Assembly (NCBI GenBank): GCA_900549295.1
Contig: URNG01000139.1
Location: 1 to 6,684 of the forward strand
Length of the DNA: 6,684 bases
Direction: 5' to 3'
Origin: an uncultured Rhodocyclaceae bacterium
GTDB lineage: Bacteria; Pseudomonadota; Gammaproteobacteria; Burkholderiales; Rhodocyclaceae
Shown here: positions 1 to 6,438 of the stretch, one piece after another
How positions within the stretch are numbered: position 1 is the first letter of the stretch
Layout of the letters: every line of letters begins with the position of its first letter
Notes under the pieces: generated by a model
Told to the model about the DNA's origin: nothing
The model's input: the letters and a program-made list of their open reading frames with translations, nothing else
Database searches by the model: none
Made by a program: the position numbers and the translations under genes

Positions 1-753
1 CTTGACTGTTATCCACCTGCCCCGCAGCCAGCGTGAGCGGGCCGGCGCTGGCAAGCGTTCCCCGGGTGTTGTCGAATTGCCCGGCAATGGTGAGGGCAGC
101 GGGGGCATTGCCGCTTTGAACGATGCGGCCACGCTGGTTGGCAAGGGATTGGGCGGTGAAATCGAGCGTGCTGCCACCGATGATGCCAGCAGCGTTATCG
201 AGCGCGCCGACGTTCAAGTAAAGCATATTCTGGGCCAGCAGCTTGCCGCCTTCACGGTTGCCGAGCGCCTGCCCGCGGGTATCGATTTCGAGCCGGTCGT
301 TGCTCTGGATCAGGCCCGCCGTATTGTCGAGCGGGCCGCTCTGTACGGTGAGACTGCTTTCGGCAACGATATTGCCGGCGGTGTTGTCGAGCGCCTGGGT
401 GTTGGTGTCGAGGTCGAGCGTTGCGCCGAGCAGCGTGCCGCCGGCGTTATTCACGCCCTTGCCGGCGACGGTGAGAGCGGTGGCGGCTTCGATGCGGCCT
501 TGCGTATTGTCGATGCGCTGGCCGGCTGCAATGGCGGCGCTGCCAGTGACGGCGCCGAGCGTGCCGGCACGGTTGTCGAGCGCGCCGGTGGTCGTGAGGT
601 CGAGATCGTGGCCGGCAACGATCTGGCCGGCACCATTGCCGAGGTCGCCGATGAGGCGGGCGGTCAGGTCGGTTCGGGCGCTGATGGTGCCGGCTTCGTT
701 CGTGAGCGGGCCGGCAGTGAGGTCGAGCGCGCCATCGGTGACGATCCGGCCTT
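1..753 (-). repeat. 753-bp tandem repeat, unit 2 in reading order
   Basis: Second copy of the 251-codon block, encoding about residues 983-1233 of TpsA. Position 1 aligns with 754, so the repeat boundary happens to fall at the window edge and more copies may follow to the left. Differences from unit 1 cluster in the outer parts (about 1-240 and 730-753), while 450-729 is identical. This suggests a recent duplication or gene conversion centred on the middle. Confidence 0.88.
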
Positions 754-3700
754 GGCTGTTATCTACCTGAGCGGCTGTCAGCGCGAGCGGGCCGGCGCTG
801 GCGAGTACGCCCTGGGCGTTGTCGAATTGCCCGGCGATGTTGAGCATGCCGGGGGCGCTGCCGTTCTGGGTGATGCGGCCACGCTGGTTGTCCAGGGATT
901 GCGCGACGAGCGTAAGCGGGCCGCCGCTGCCGAAGGTGCCAGCGGCATTGTCGAAGTGGCCGGTATTCAGGACGGCATCGCCTTGCGCCAGGATGGCCCC
1001 GGCGTCGCGGTTGATGAGCGTCTGGCCCTGGGTGTCGATTTCGAGAGCGCCCTTGCTCTGGATCAGACCCGCCGTATTGTCGAGCGGGCCGCTCTGCACG
1101 GTGAGACTCTTTTCGGCAACGATATTGCCGGCGGTGTTGTCGAGCGCCAGGGTGCCGGTGTCGAGGTTGAGCGTTGCGCCGAGCAGCGTGCCGCCGGCGT
1201 TGTTCACGCCCTTGCCGGCGACGGTGAGAGCGGTGGCGGCTTCGATGCGGCCTTGCGTATTGTCGATGCGCTGGCCGGCTGCAATGGCGGCGCTGCCAGT
1301 GACGGCGCCGAGCGTGCCGGCACGGTTGTCGAGCGCGCCGGTGGTCGTGAGGTCGAGATCGTGGCCGGCAACGATCTGGCCGGCACCATTGCCGAGGTCG
1401 CCGATGAGGCGGGCGGTCAGGTCGGTTCGGGCGCTGATGGTGCCGGCTTCGTTCGTGAGCGGGCCGGCAGTGAGGTCGAGCGTGCCATCGGTGACGATCT
1501 GGCCTTGGTCGTTCTGCAATTGGCCGGCGTCCAGGGTAAGCGCGGCGGCACTGGCGAGTACGCCCTGGGTGTTGTCGAATTGCCCGGTGACGGCAACGAC
1601 GCTGGCGGGGATGCCGGGGGTGCTGCCGCTCTGGATGATCTGGCCGCCCCGGTTGGAAAGGCTCGCGGCGGTGAGATGCAAGGTGTTGCCCTGGGTGAGG
1701 GCGGCATCCAGGTGGGCCACGTCTGCCCTCAGATCGAGCGCACCGAGGCTGGCGATCTGGCCGGCACTGCCGTCCAGTCGTTCGGCATGCAGCGTCAGGG
1801 TGCCGCTGCCGCTGTGTTCGATGCGCCCATCGTGGTTGTCCAGCGTCGTGGCCGTCAGCACGAGATCCGTGCCCTTGCTGGCGATGGTGCCGGCGCGGTT
1901 GTCGAGCCGCGCCTGCGGGGCGAGGATCAGAGGGCTGTCGCCCAGATAGCGCAACGTGCCGCGCTGGTTGAGGAAATCCTGCGCGCTGACGGTGAACGTC
2001 TGCGTAACGTCCAGCCGCCCGTCGCTGTTGTCGAAAGTCGTAACGCCGGTATCGATCTGGCGGGCGGCGATGCTGCCCTGGTTGCGGAAGGTGTCACCGG
2101 CGGCAGTGATCCGTTCGAGATCGAGTGTGCCGGCATTGCTCAGGGTGGCGCTGGTGGCCAGCGTGACCGTGCCGCTGGCGGCCAGGGTACCGCTGTTGAT
2201 GAGCGCATCGGCAACGGCGATGCGCCCGGCGGCAAGCGTCAGCGGAGGCGCGGTGCCGATACTGATGGCAGGGTTGCCGGTGCTGCTCGGGATGTCGACG
2301 ATGCCCGTCGCAGCAGCTTCCGTGCTGCCCGCCTGACCGGGGGCGCTGTTGCCTCCAGCGGCGCTGGCCGGCAGGTTGCCGATCAGGCCGCCGCCCTGGT
2401 TATCGAGCTTGGCGGCGGTGACGTTCAGGGCTTGCGCGCCGCTCTGGCGCAGCGTGCCGGCGGCGTTATCGAGCGCCGTGGCGGCAATGTCCAGGCGCTG
2501 CCCATCCATCAGGCCAGCCCGGTTGCTGAGAGCGCCGTCGACTTCGACGCGCAGCTCCTGCCCGGCGTGGAGCAGGCCGCGATTGACGAGATCGCCCTGG
2601 CTGTCCAGGCTGACCCCGCCCTCCCCTGACAGGGTGCCACTGTTGTCTATGCCGCGTGCGCGCACAGTGAGCGCCTGCCCGCCGGCAAGCAGGGTGCCCT
2701 CATTCACGAGTTTGCCGTCAGCGGTGACGCGCACTTCCCCGGCGCTGGCGGCAAGCGTGCCGCTGTTCCTGACGCCAAAACCGTTTTCGGTGCCAACGAG
2801 GGTGATCTTGCCGGCATACATGCCGCCCAGTTCGGAGACGTCGATGGCGAAGGCGGGGGCCGGGCCGGCAGCGCTGCCGGCGCTGGGCGAGATGTGCGTG
2901 TGTTCGACATCGACGCTGTTCACCCCCGCAGTGACGGCCAGATGCTGCGCCCAGAGACCGGCGTTGATCCGGACGGCGCGGGCGATGAGGTCGGTGTAAT
3001 CGACCCGGCTGGCGTCCATGCCGTTGCCTTCGATGCGAATCTGCCCGCCATCGACCCGGTAGCCGACGAGATCGCCGCCGTTCAGCAGCGGCGTGCCAGT
3101 CGTCAAAGTGACGCGATGGGCGTTGAGAAAGCCGCAGCCGGCGCAGGTGACGCCTGCCGGGTTGGCGATGACGAGCTGGGCGCGCTGACCGGCAATTTCG
3201 AGGTAGCCGTTCAACTGGCTGGGCTGGCTGGAAATGACTTCGTTGAGAATCACCCGGGCGCTGCCCTTGGCCAGCCAGGGGTTGCCCTGCACCCAGCCAC
3301 CCAGTTGGGTCGCCACATTGGTGCGCGAGTTGTTGAAAATGACGCCCTCCGGGCCAACATCGAACTGGCCGTACTGGTTGCGCGACACACCTGCGGCGCT
3401 CGGCGTCTGGATATTGATGAGCGGCACGCCGTTGCCGGCGTTCAGAACGGTGGGGCGCAGATTGCCCGGCGCGGCCTTGTAGGCGACGACCTGCGCCTGG
3501 ACGGGTGCCAGGGCGGCGCCGCCGAAGGCCCAGAGCAGCGCAAAACCCAGCGGTTTCAAGGTCGCCAGCAAATACCCCGTGCTGCTCCGGCGAAGCCGCT
3601 GGCGGCTCGTTGCCTGGCCCCTGGCCGCCGCGCTCTCCGGCACCGCCATCGACTGCCCGCGTTCCTGATTGAAAATGATCCGGTGGATGTTGCGGTTCAT
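1..3700 (-). CDS. TpsA exoprotein, filamentous haemagglutinin/HecA/CdiA type (partial, 3' end off the left edge)
   Basis: Secreted partner of a two-partner (type Vb) secretion system; 1233 codons are present without a stop. Start ATG at 3700 has TGGAG five bases upstream and lies 17 bp after the TpsB stop. Residues 1-24 (MNRNIHRIIFNQERGQ...) match the ESPR extension of long signal peptides; a hydrophobic core (about 44-65) precedes a likely cleavage site after PVQA (69). The TPS domain follows: INIQTP (95-100), VSRNQYGQFDV (105-115), IFNNSRTNV (121-129), GNPWL (139-143), VIANPAGV then CAGCGFLN with C186 and C189. DVSELGGMYAGKI (287-299) and NGFGVRN mark the conserved region after it. From about residue 330 to the edge, roughly 20-residue LDNxxGxI-type FHA repeats predict a right-handed beta-helix. 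The family also includes adhesins, haemolysins and CdiA toxins; the missing C-terminus would decide. Family assignment is firm, function open. Confidence 0.95.
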   Translation of the reverse strand, partial: MNRNIHRIIFNQERGQSMAVPESAAARGQATSRQRLRRSSTGYLLATLKPLGFALLWAFGGAALAPVQAQVVAYKAAPGNLRPTVLNAGNGVPLINIQTPSAAGVSRNQYGQFDVGPEGVIFNNSRTNVATQLGGWVQGNPWLAKGSARVILNEVISSQPSQLNGYLEIAGQRAQLVIANPAGVTCAGCGFLNAHRVTLTTGTPLLNGGDLVGYRVDGGQIRIEGNGMDASRVDYTDLIARAVRINAGLWAQHLAVTAGVNSVDVEHTHISPSAGSAAGPAPAFAIDVSELGGMYAGKITLVGTENGFGVRNSGTLAASAGEVRVTADGKLVNEGTLLAGGQALTVRARGIDNSGTLSGEGGVSLDSQGDLVNRGLLHAGQELRVEVDGALSNRAGLMDGQRLDIAATALDNAAGTLRQSGAQALNVTAAKLDNQGGGLIGNLPASAAGGNSAPGQAGSTEAAATGIVDIPSSTGNPAISIGTAPPLTLAAGRIAVADALINSGTLAASGTVTLATSATLSNAGTLDLERITAAGDTFRNQGSIAARQIDTGVTTFDNSDGRLDVTQTFTVSAQDFLNQRGTLRYLGDSPLILAPQARLDNRAGTIASKGTDLVLTATTLDNHDGRIEHSGSGTLTLHAERLDGSAGQIASLGALDLRADVAHLDAALTQGNTLHLTAASLSNRGGQIIQSGSTPGIPASVVAVTGQFDNTQGVLASAAALTLDAGQLQNDQGQIVTDGTLDLTAGPLTNEAGTISARTDLTARLIGDLGNGAGQIVAGHDLDLTTTGALDNRAGTLGAVTGSAAIAAGQRIDNTQGRIEAATALTVAGKGVNNAGGTLLGATLNLDTGTLALDNTAGNIVAEKSLTVQSGPLDNTAGLIQSKGALEIDTQGQTLINRDAGAILAQGDAVLNTGHFDNAAGTFGSGGPLTLVAQSLDNQRGRITQNGSAPGMLNIAGQFDNAQGVLASAGPLALTAAQVDNSQGRIVTDGALDLTAGPLTNEAGTISARTDLTARLIGDLGNGAGQIVAGHDLDLTTTGALDNRAGTLGAVTGSAAIAAGQRIDNTQGRIEAATALTVAGKGVNNAGGTLLGATLDLDTNTQALDNTAGNIVAESSLTVQSGPLDNTAGLIQSNDRLEIDTRGQALGNREGGKLLAQNMLYLNVGALDNAAGIIGGSTLDFTAQSLANQRGRIVQSGNAPAALTIAGQFDNTRGTLASAGPLTLAAGQVDNSQ
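754..1506 (-). repeat. 753-bp tandem repeat, unit 1 in reading order
   Basis: This block encodes about residues 732-982 of TpsA and is repeated in tandem and in frame (753 bp = 251 codons) at 1-753. Positions 1203-1482 are identical base for base to 450-729 (280 bp); the flanks diverge modestly. The preceding DNA (from 1507 rightward) aligns in the same register but is much more diverged, so it looks like an older copy of the same super-repeat. Confidence 0.9.
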
Positions 3701-3705
3701 GGTCG

Positions 3706-3710
3706 CTCCA
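3706..3710 (-). promoter_or_regulatory. Ribosome binding site of the TpsA gene
   Basis: TGGAG on the minus strand, five bases before ATG 3700, in the 17-bp gap between the TpsB stop (TGA, 3720-3718) and the TpsA start. It supports this start over the internal ATG at codon 18, which would remove most of the ESPR motif. The short gap, with no terminator-like hairpin, implies that tpsB and tpsA are co-transcribed. Confidence 0.7.
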
Positions 3711-3717
3711 GAAAAAG

Positions 3718-5478
3718 TCAGTAGCTGAAAGAAAGATTGAAACCGGTGACGAGGCGCCCGGTCGGAAAACCGTCCGGCTTGGTGAGCGCCTTGCCGGCAA
3801 ACACGTCATACGAAAAACCCTTGCCGCCGCCGCGCAGGCCGATCACGGCACCCGCCAGGCTGCGGCCCATAAGCAGCTTGGCGGTGGGGCCGCCGACCCG
3901 GCCATAGTCCAGGCCAAGGTAGAACTGCTGGGCGCTCCCGAACAGCGGTACCGCCAGTTCGTTGCGCACCAGAAAACCGCGCTCGGCGGAGAGGATGGTT
4001 TCGCCGTCGAAACCGCGCACGGTGTAGCGCCCGCCGATCGAGAAACGATCCTGCGGCACCAACGGCGTGCGGTTCCATTGGGCGCGCCAGAGACCGCTGT
4101 AGATCAGGCGCTGCCCGAATACGGAGAAAGGCGCGCTGAAATCGGCTTCAGCCGACCACAGGCGGGGCCGCGCAGTGCCTTCGCCAAAGTCTTCTTCGGG
4201 CGCGGCCAGCGTGTCGAATGCGCCGGTACCTCGGCGGTAGGCCAGATTGGCGGCAAGGACGGCACCGGGCAACGCATCCAGGAACAGGCGATGATCCACG
4301 CTCAGTTCCCAGCCCGCCATGCGTCGCCGCTGCACTTCGATTTCGGTGTCGTCGATGTAGTTGCGCGAGGTGTTGCGGTAACCGCGCAGCGACAGCGTGC
4401 TTTTTTGTGCGCCATCGCGGTAGAGCAGACGGGAAAGTTTCACGTCCTGGGTGTCGCTGGTGCCGCGATAGATGTAGGTCTGGCTGCTGCCCGCCACCGC
4501 CTGCCGGTAAGCGTGGTCGTTGGCGGAAAATCCGAGCAGCCAGTCGCCGAAAGGCAGCGAGTAGTGCCAGGTACGGTTGTCCGAACCGCTGCGGGACTGT
4601 TGCGCGCCGCCAAGGTCGTGGCCGTAGCTGAAATAGAACAGGTCGTTGAGCGCCAGCAGGTGGTCGCCGGAGAGCGTGATGCTGCCTTGGCGCTTACCGG
4701 TAGCCTTGCTGCCGCCATCGTTGGCCGAAAGCGTCAGGCGCAGGGGAAAACCCTGTTTCCAGGTGACGACGACATCGCTCTCGCCGGGCAGGTCTGCGGG
4801 TACGATTTGCAGATCGGCTTCGACGCTGGGCAGGCGTTTGAAATTCTCCAGCGCCTGTTCAAGATCGCGCAGATTGAGGAGTTGCCCGGAGCGAACCGGA
4901 AAGACGTTCCAGGCATTGGCCCGCGTCGTGCTGCCTTCGGCAAAACGAACGGCGCGCAGATAGCCGGGAACGATACGCAGGGTCAGCACCCCTGCCGTCA
5001 GATCCTGCGCTTCGGCCAACACGCGGGTCGTGACGTAGCCGCGCTCGACGATGGCGTTCTGGATGCGGGCCATGACCCGGTTGATGCCCTGACTGCCCAG
5101 GCAACGGCCCGTGGCCGGATCGTCCGGCAAGTCGGCAGCGGATCGTGCCCAGGAAAAATGGCCATTGTCATCGATGAGTTCGATGCGCTCGATGACGAAA
5201 CAGGGCGTTTCCGCCGCAGGCAGACGCCCCGTGCCGGTCGTTTCCACACCCGGCAGGCGAACATCGGTGGTCGGGGCTTGCTGTTCGTGCAACAACCGTT
5301 CCCGTTCCCGGGCACGCTGGGCTTCCTGCTGATCGAGACGGACAGAAAACTCGTCCGCCTGTGCGCCGCCACCCGGCAAAGCCGGCGCGACACACAGCAA
5401 GAAAACCACGCATGCCAGGACACGCCCGAACTGTCTGTCCGATACCCCCCGCGCCATCGCGCACCGATTTGCCGCCAT
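3718..5478 (-). CDS. TpsB outer-membrane transporter, ShlB/FhaC/HecB family
   Basis: Translocates the adjacent TpsA across the outer membrane. It has 586 residues, normal for the family. ATG 5478 is preferred: AGGGGG lies four bases upstream, and it gives a clean signal peptide (core LACVVFLLCVAPAL, cleavage after AQA, about 41). The in-frame TTG 5553 and ATG 5529 would add a stretch that does not look like a leader. A charged helix/linker (about 43-75) fits the FhaC plug helix. POTRA 1 is about 91-172, with C93 and C126 likely disulfide-bonded; POTRA 2 is about 173-245 (YLRAVRFAEG...). The rest is a 16-strand barrel, with the L6 loop motif VRGFDG (487-492) and the FxDxG-like motif LDYG (523-526). 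It ends in NLSFSY, the aromatic C-terminal signature of Bam-assembled barrels. Its stop is 17 bp before tpsA, so the two form an operon. Confidence 0.95.
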   Translation of the reverse strand: MAANRCAMARGVSDRQFGRVLACVVFLLCVAPALPGGGAQADEFSVRLDQQEAQRARERERLLHEQQAPTTDVRLPGVETTGTGRLPAAETPCFVIERIELIDDNGHFSWARSAADLPDDPATGRCLGSQGINRVMARIQNAIVERGYVTTRVLAEAQDLTAGVLTLRIVPGYLRAVRFAEGSTTRANAWNVFPVRSGQLLNLRDLEQALENFKRLPSVEADLQIVPADLPGESDVVVTWKQGFPLRLTLSANDGGSKATGKRQGSITLSGDHLLALNDLFYFSYGHDLGGAQQSRSGSDNRTWHYSLPFGDWLLGFSANDHAYRQAVAGSSQTYIYRGTSDTQDVKLSRLLYRDGAQKSTLSLRGYRNTSRNYIDDTEIEVQRRRMAGWELSVDHRLFLDALPGAVLAANLAYRRGTGAFDTLAAPEEDFGEGTARPRLWSAEADFSAPFSVFGQRLIYSGLWRAQWNRTPLVPQDRFSIGGRYTVRGFDGETILSAERGFLVRNELAVPLFGSAQQFYLGLDYGRVGGPTAKLLMGRSLAGAVIGLRGGGKGFSYDVFAGKALTKPDGFPTGRLVTGFNLSFSY

Positions 5479-5482
5479 CCAG

Positions 5483-5488
5483 CCCCCT
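5483..5488 (-). promoter_or_regulatory. Ribosome binding site of the TpsB gene
   Basis: AGGGGG on the minus strand, four bases before ATG 5478. It decides between this start and the in-frame ATG at 5529 or TTG at 5553, which lack a comparable purine run and lie inside AT-rich, promoter-like DNA. Confidence 0.55.
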
Positions 5489-5524
5489 GAACGAATTCCT
5501 CTGAATGAATCCCGCACACAAAAA

Positions 5525-5553
5525 ACCATATTGCATGAATGGATTACAAACAA
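5525..5553 (-). promoter_or_regulatory. Possible sigma-70-like promoter of the tpsB-tpsA operon
   Basis: On the minus strand TTGTTT (5553-5548) and TATGGT (5530-5525) are separated by exactly 17 bases, about 47 bases before ATG 5478. Both boxes are imperfect. An alternative -10 box, TAGAAT (5569-5564), lies further upstream but has no good -35 at the right distance. The region is very AT-rich (5521-5640 is about two-thirds A+T) and this is the only sizeable intergenic space before tpsB, so a promoter is expected here. The exact boxes are a guess. Confidence 0.3.
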
Positions 5554-5703
5554 ATATCAGACTATTCTAATCAGTTCGCGCCATCAGGAAAATCTGACCA
5601 AAGTCATACATCGATATGCAAAAAGAAAATCAACAGAGCAAAAACGAGCCGCCACCAACAATCAAGACATCATCTGCTGACAGAGCAACCAGGAAGCATG
5701 CGT

Positions 5704-5737
5704 GCAACAGCCGTTCCCGCTCGCGGAAATGCTGTGC
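5704..5737 (-). terminator. Hairpin directly after the lipoprotein stop; possible terminator
   Basis: GCTGTGC (5731-5737) and GCAACAGC (5704-5711) form an imperfect inverted repeat, seven pairs with one bulged A. An inner, less regular arm pairing (TTCCCGC/GCGGAA) lies between them. It begins on the base after the TAA stop (5740-5738), where an intrinsic terminator of the lipoprotein transcript would be expected. No U-tract follows on the minus strand, so it may be inefficient, or simply a stabilising 3' hairpin. Confidence 0.35.
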
Positions 5738-6430
5738 TTACTTCCCGTCCGTCCCATAGCGCGGCGCGCGCGGGCCGTATAGCAGGCCGGTGGGGCGGCC
5801 GGCATTGAGCAGACGGTAGTTGGCAATGGCGGCGACTTCGTGGCTGCGGTTGCCGACGCTTTCGATGATCTGGCTCACCACTGCGGTCAGCAGCATGCCG
5901 ATCAGGCCGCCGCCGCTGTTGTTGTTGCGGCCTTCGGCGCTCGATGCCGAGGCTGTGCCGCTCCACAGTGTCTGGCCGTTGCGCAGGTCGACCAGCTTGG
6001 CGGTGACGCTGACGCGGGATTCGCTGTCGATGAGACGGTACTGCGTGCCGTATTGCTCGACGGTCATATAGAGCGCGGTGTCGGCCCCGAAGATGTCGCG
6101 CAGCTTGTCCAGCGCGACCTGGTGGATGTCGGCCGGGTGATCCAGGCCGTTCTGGCGGAAGCTCTCCCTGACCAGCGTCACGGGGAAAACGTAGTAGCCG
6201 GATTCGGCGAGCGGCATGGTGACGCTGGAATAGACGCTGTCGCTGGCTTCGACTTCGGGGGAGTTGTTGAGCGGCGGCAGGACGAGGATGGAGGCGGGAC
6301 GGCTTTCGCGCAGCGCCGTGTAATCGAAGGAAGCCTGTTGCCTGGGCGTGGCGCAGGCGGTAAGCAGGCTGGCACCGGCGGCGGCCAGCAGCAGGCGCGT
6401 GGCGAGAGAGAAGGCGGCTTTCTGTTGCAT
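5738..6430 (-). CDS. GNA1162-family (DUF799) lipoprotein
   Basis: A 230-residue lipoprotein of the family typified by Neisseria GNA1162; precise role unknown. Signal peptide 1-25 has a hydrophobic core (LLLAAAGASLL) and lipobox LTAC with lipidated C26. Residue +2 is Ala, not Asp, so outer-membrane sorting is likely. Conserved-looking blocks: SILVLPPLNNSPEVEAS (47-63), TMPLAESGYYVFPVTLV (71-87), FRQNGL (91-96), LRDIFGADTALYMTV (110-124), AKLVDLRNGQTLWSG (144-158), SSAEGRNNNSGGGLIGML (163-180) and LLYGPRAPRYG near the end. GNA1162 folds resemble the nucleotide-binding-like domain of TolB/CsgG-type periplasmic proteins. The ATG at 6430 gives a normal leader; an in-frame GTG at 6442 would add four residues and overlap the upstream gene's stop. 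In Neisseria it follows a CsgG-like and a DUF4810 lipoprotein gene, but the part of the upstream gene visible here does not resemble DUF4810. Confidence 0.93.
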   Translation of the reverse strand: MQQKAAFSLATRLLLAAAGASLLTACATPRQQASFDYTALRESRPASILVLPPLNNSPEVEASDSVYSSVTMPLAESGYYVFPVTLVRESFRQNGLDHPADIHQVALDKLRDIFGADTALYMTVEQYGTQYRLIDSESRVSVTAKLVDLRNGQTLWSGTASASSAEGRNNNSGGGLIGMLLTAVVSQIIESVGNRSHEVAAIANYRLLNAGRPTGLLYGPRAPRYGTDGK

Positions 6431-6438
6431 CGTAAGGA

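Larger units (their letters stand above)
1..2710 (-). repeat. FHA-type repeat region of TpsA (beta-helix shaft)
   Basis: Degenerate repeats of about 20 residues run from about residue 330 to the window edge. Each carries a variant of LDNxxGxIxxxGxLxL; examples are LDNAAGTLRQSG, LDNRAGTIASKG, LDNHDGRIEHSG and FDNTQGVLASA. This is the pattern of the filamentous haemagglutinin/HecA 20-residue repeats, in which each repeat is about one coil of a right-handed beta-helix. The array is interrupted near residues 435-485 by a Gly/Ala/Ser/Pro-rich stretch without the LDN motif. Confidence 0.85.
5479..5703. other. AT-rich intergenic region upstream of the tpsB-tpsA operon
   Basis: About 225 bp without a supportable gene. 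Its composition contrasts sharply with the GC-rich genes on both sides. Apart from the promoter candidate it contains three CTGAT words on the minus strand (5560-5556, 5574-5570, 5587-5583; spacing 13-14 bp) and a direct repeat near the tpsB start (5487-5496 and 5501-5510). A plus-strand open frame from ATG 5539 crosses it but has no ribosome binding site and runs antisense into the lipoprotein gene. Confidence 0.6.

Noticed and set aside
1..1506. CRISPR array or mobile-element repeat
   Set aside because: The repeats are long, contiguous, in frame with TpsA and encode beta-helix coils. There are no short repeat-spacer units and no transposase or terminal inverted repeats.
2..2629. Plus-strand open frame of 875 codons
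   Set aside because: It runs in exact codon register antisense to tpsA. It stays open because the sense gene almost never uses TTA, CTA or TCA codons. Its product is low-complexity Gly/Ala/Val/Glu repeats mirroring the FHA repeats, while the minus strand encodes recognisable TPS and FHA motifs.
2894..3724. Plus-strand open frame of 276 codons opposite the TpsA N-terminus
   Set aside because: It lies antisense to the ESPR, signal peptide and TPS domain, which are unmistakable on the minus strand.
2718..3809. Minus-strand open frame of 363 codons overlapping the tpsB end and tpsA start
   Set aside because: The product is Arg/His/Pro-rich, typical of a +1 shadow of GC-rich coding DNA. The neighbouring frame encodes the real TpsA N-terminus.
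4078..5490. Plus-strand open frame of 470 codons opposite tpsB
   Set aside because: The minus strand here encodes a full-length TpsB with signal peptide, POTRA domains and barrel motifs. The plus frame shows no recognisable domain and is an antisense shadow.
5539..5808. Plus-strand ORF of 89 codons across the intergenic region
   Set aside because: It has no ribosome binding site, its composition changes abruptly halfway, and its second half is antisense to the lipoprotein gene.
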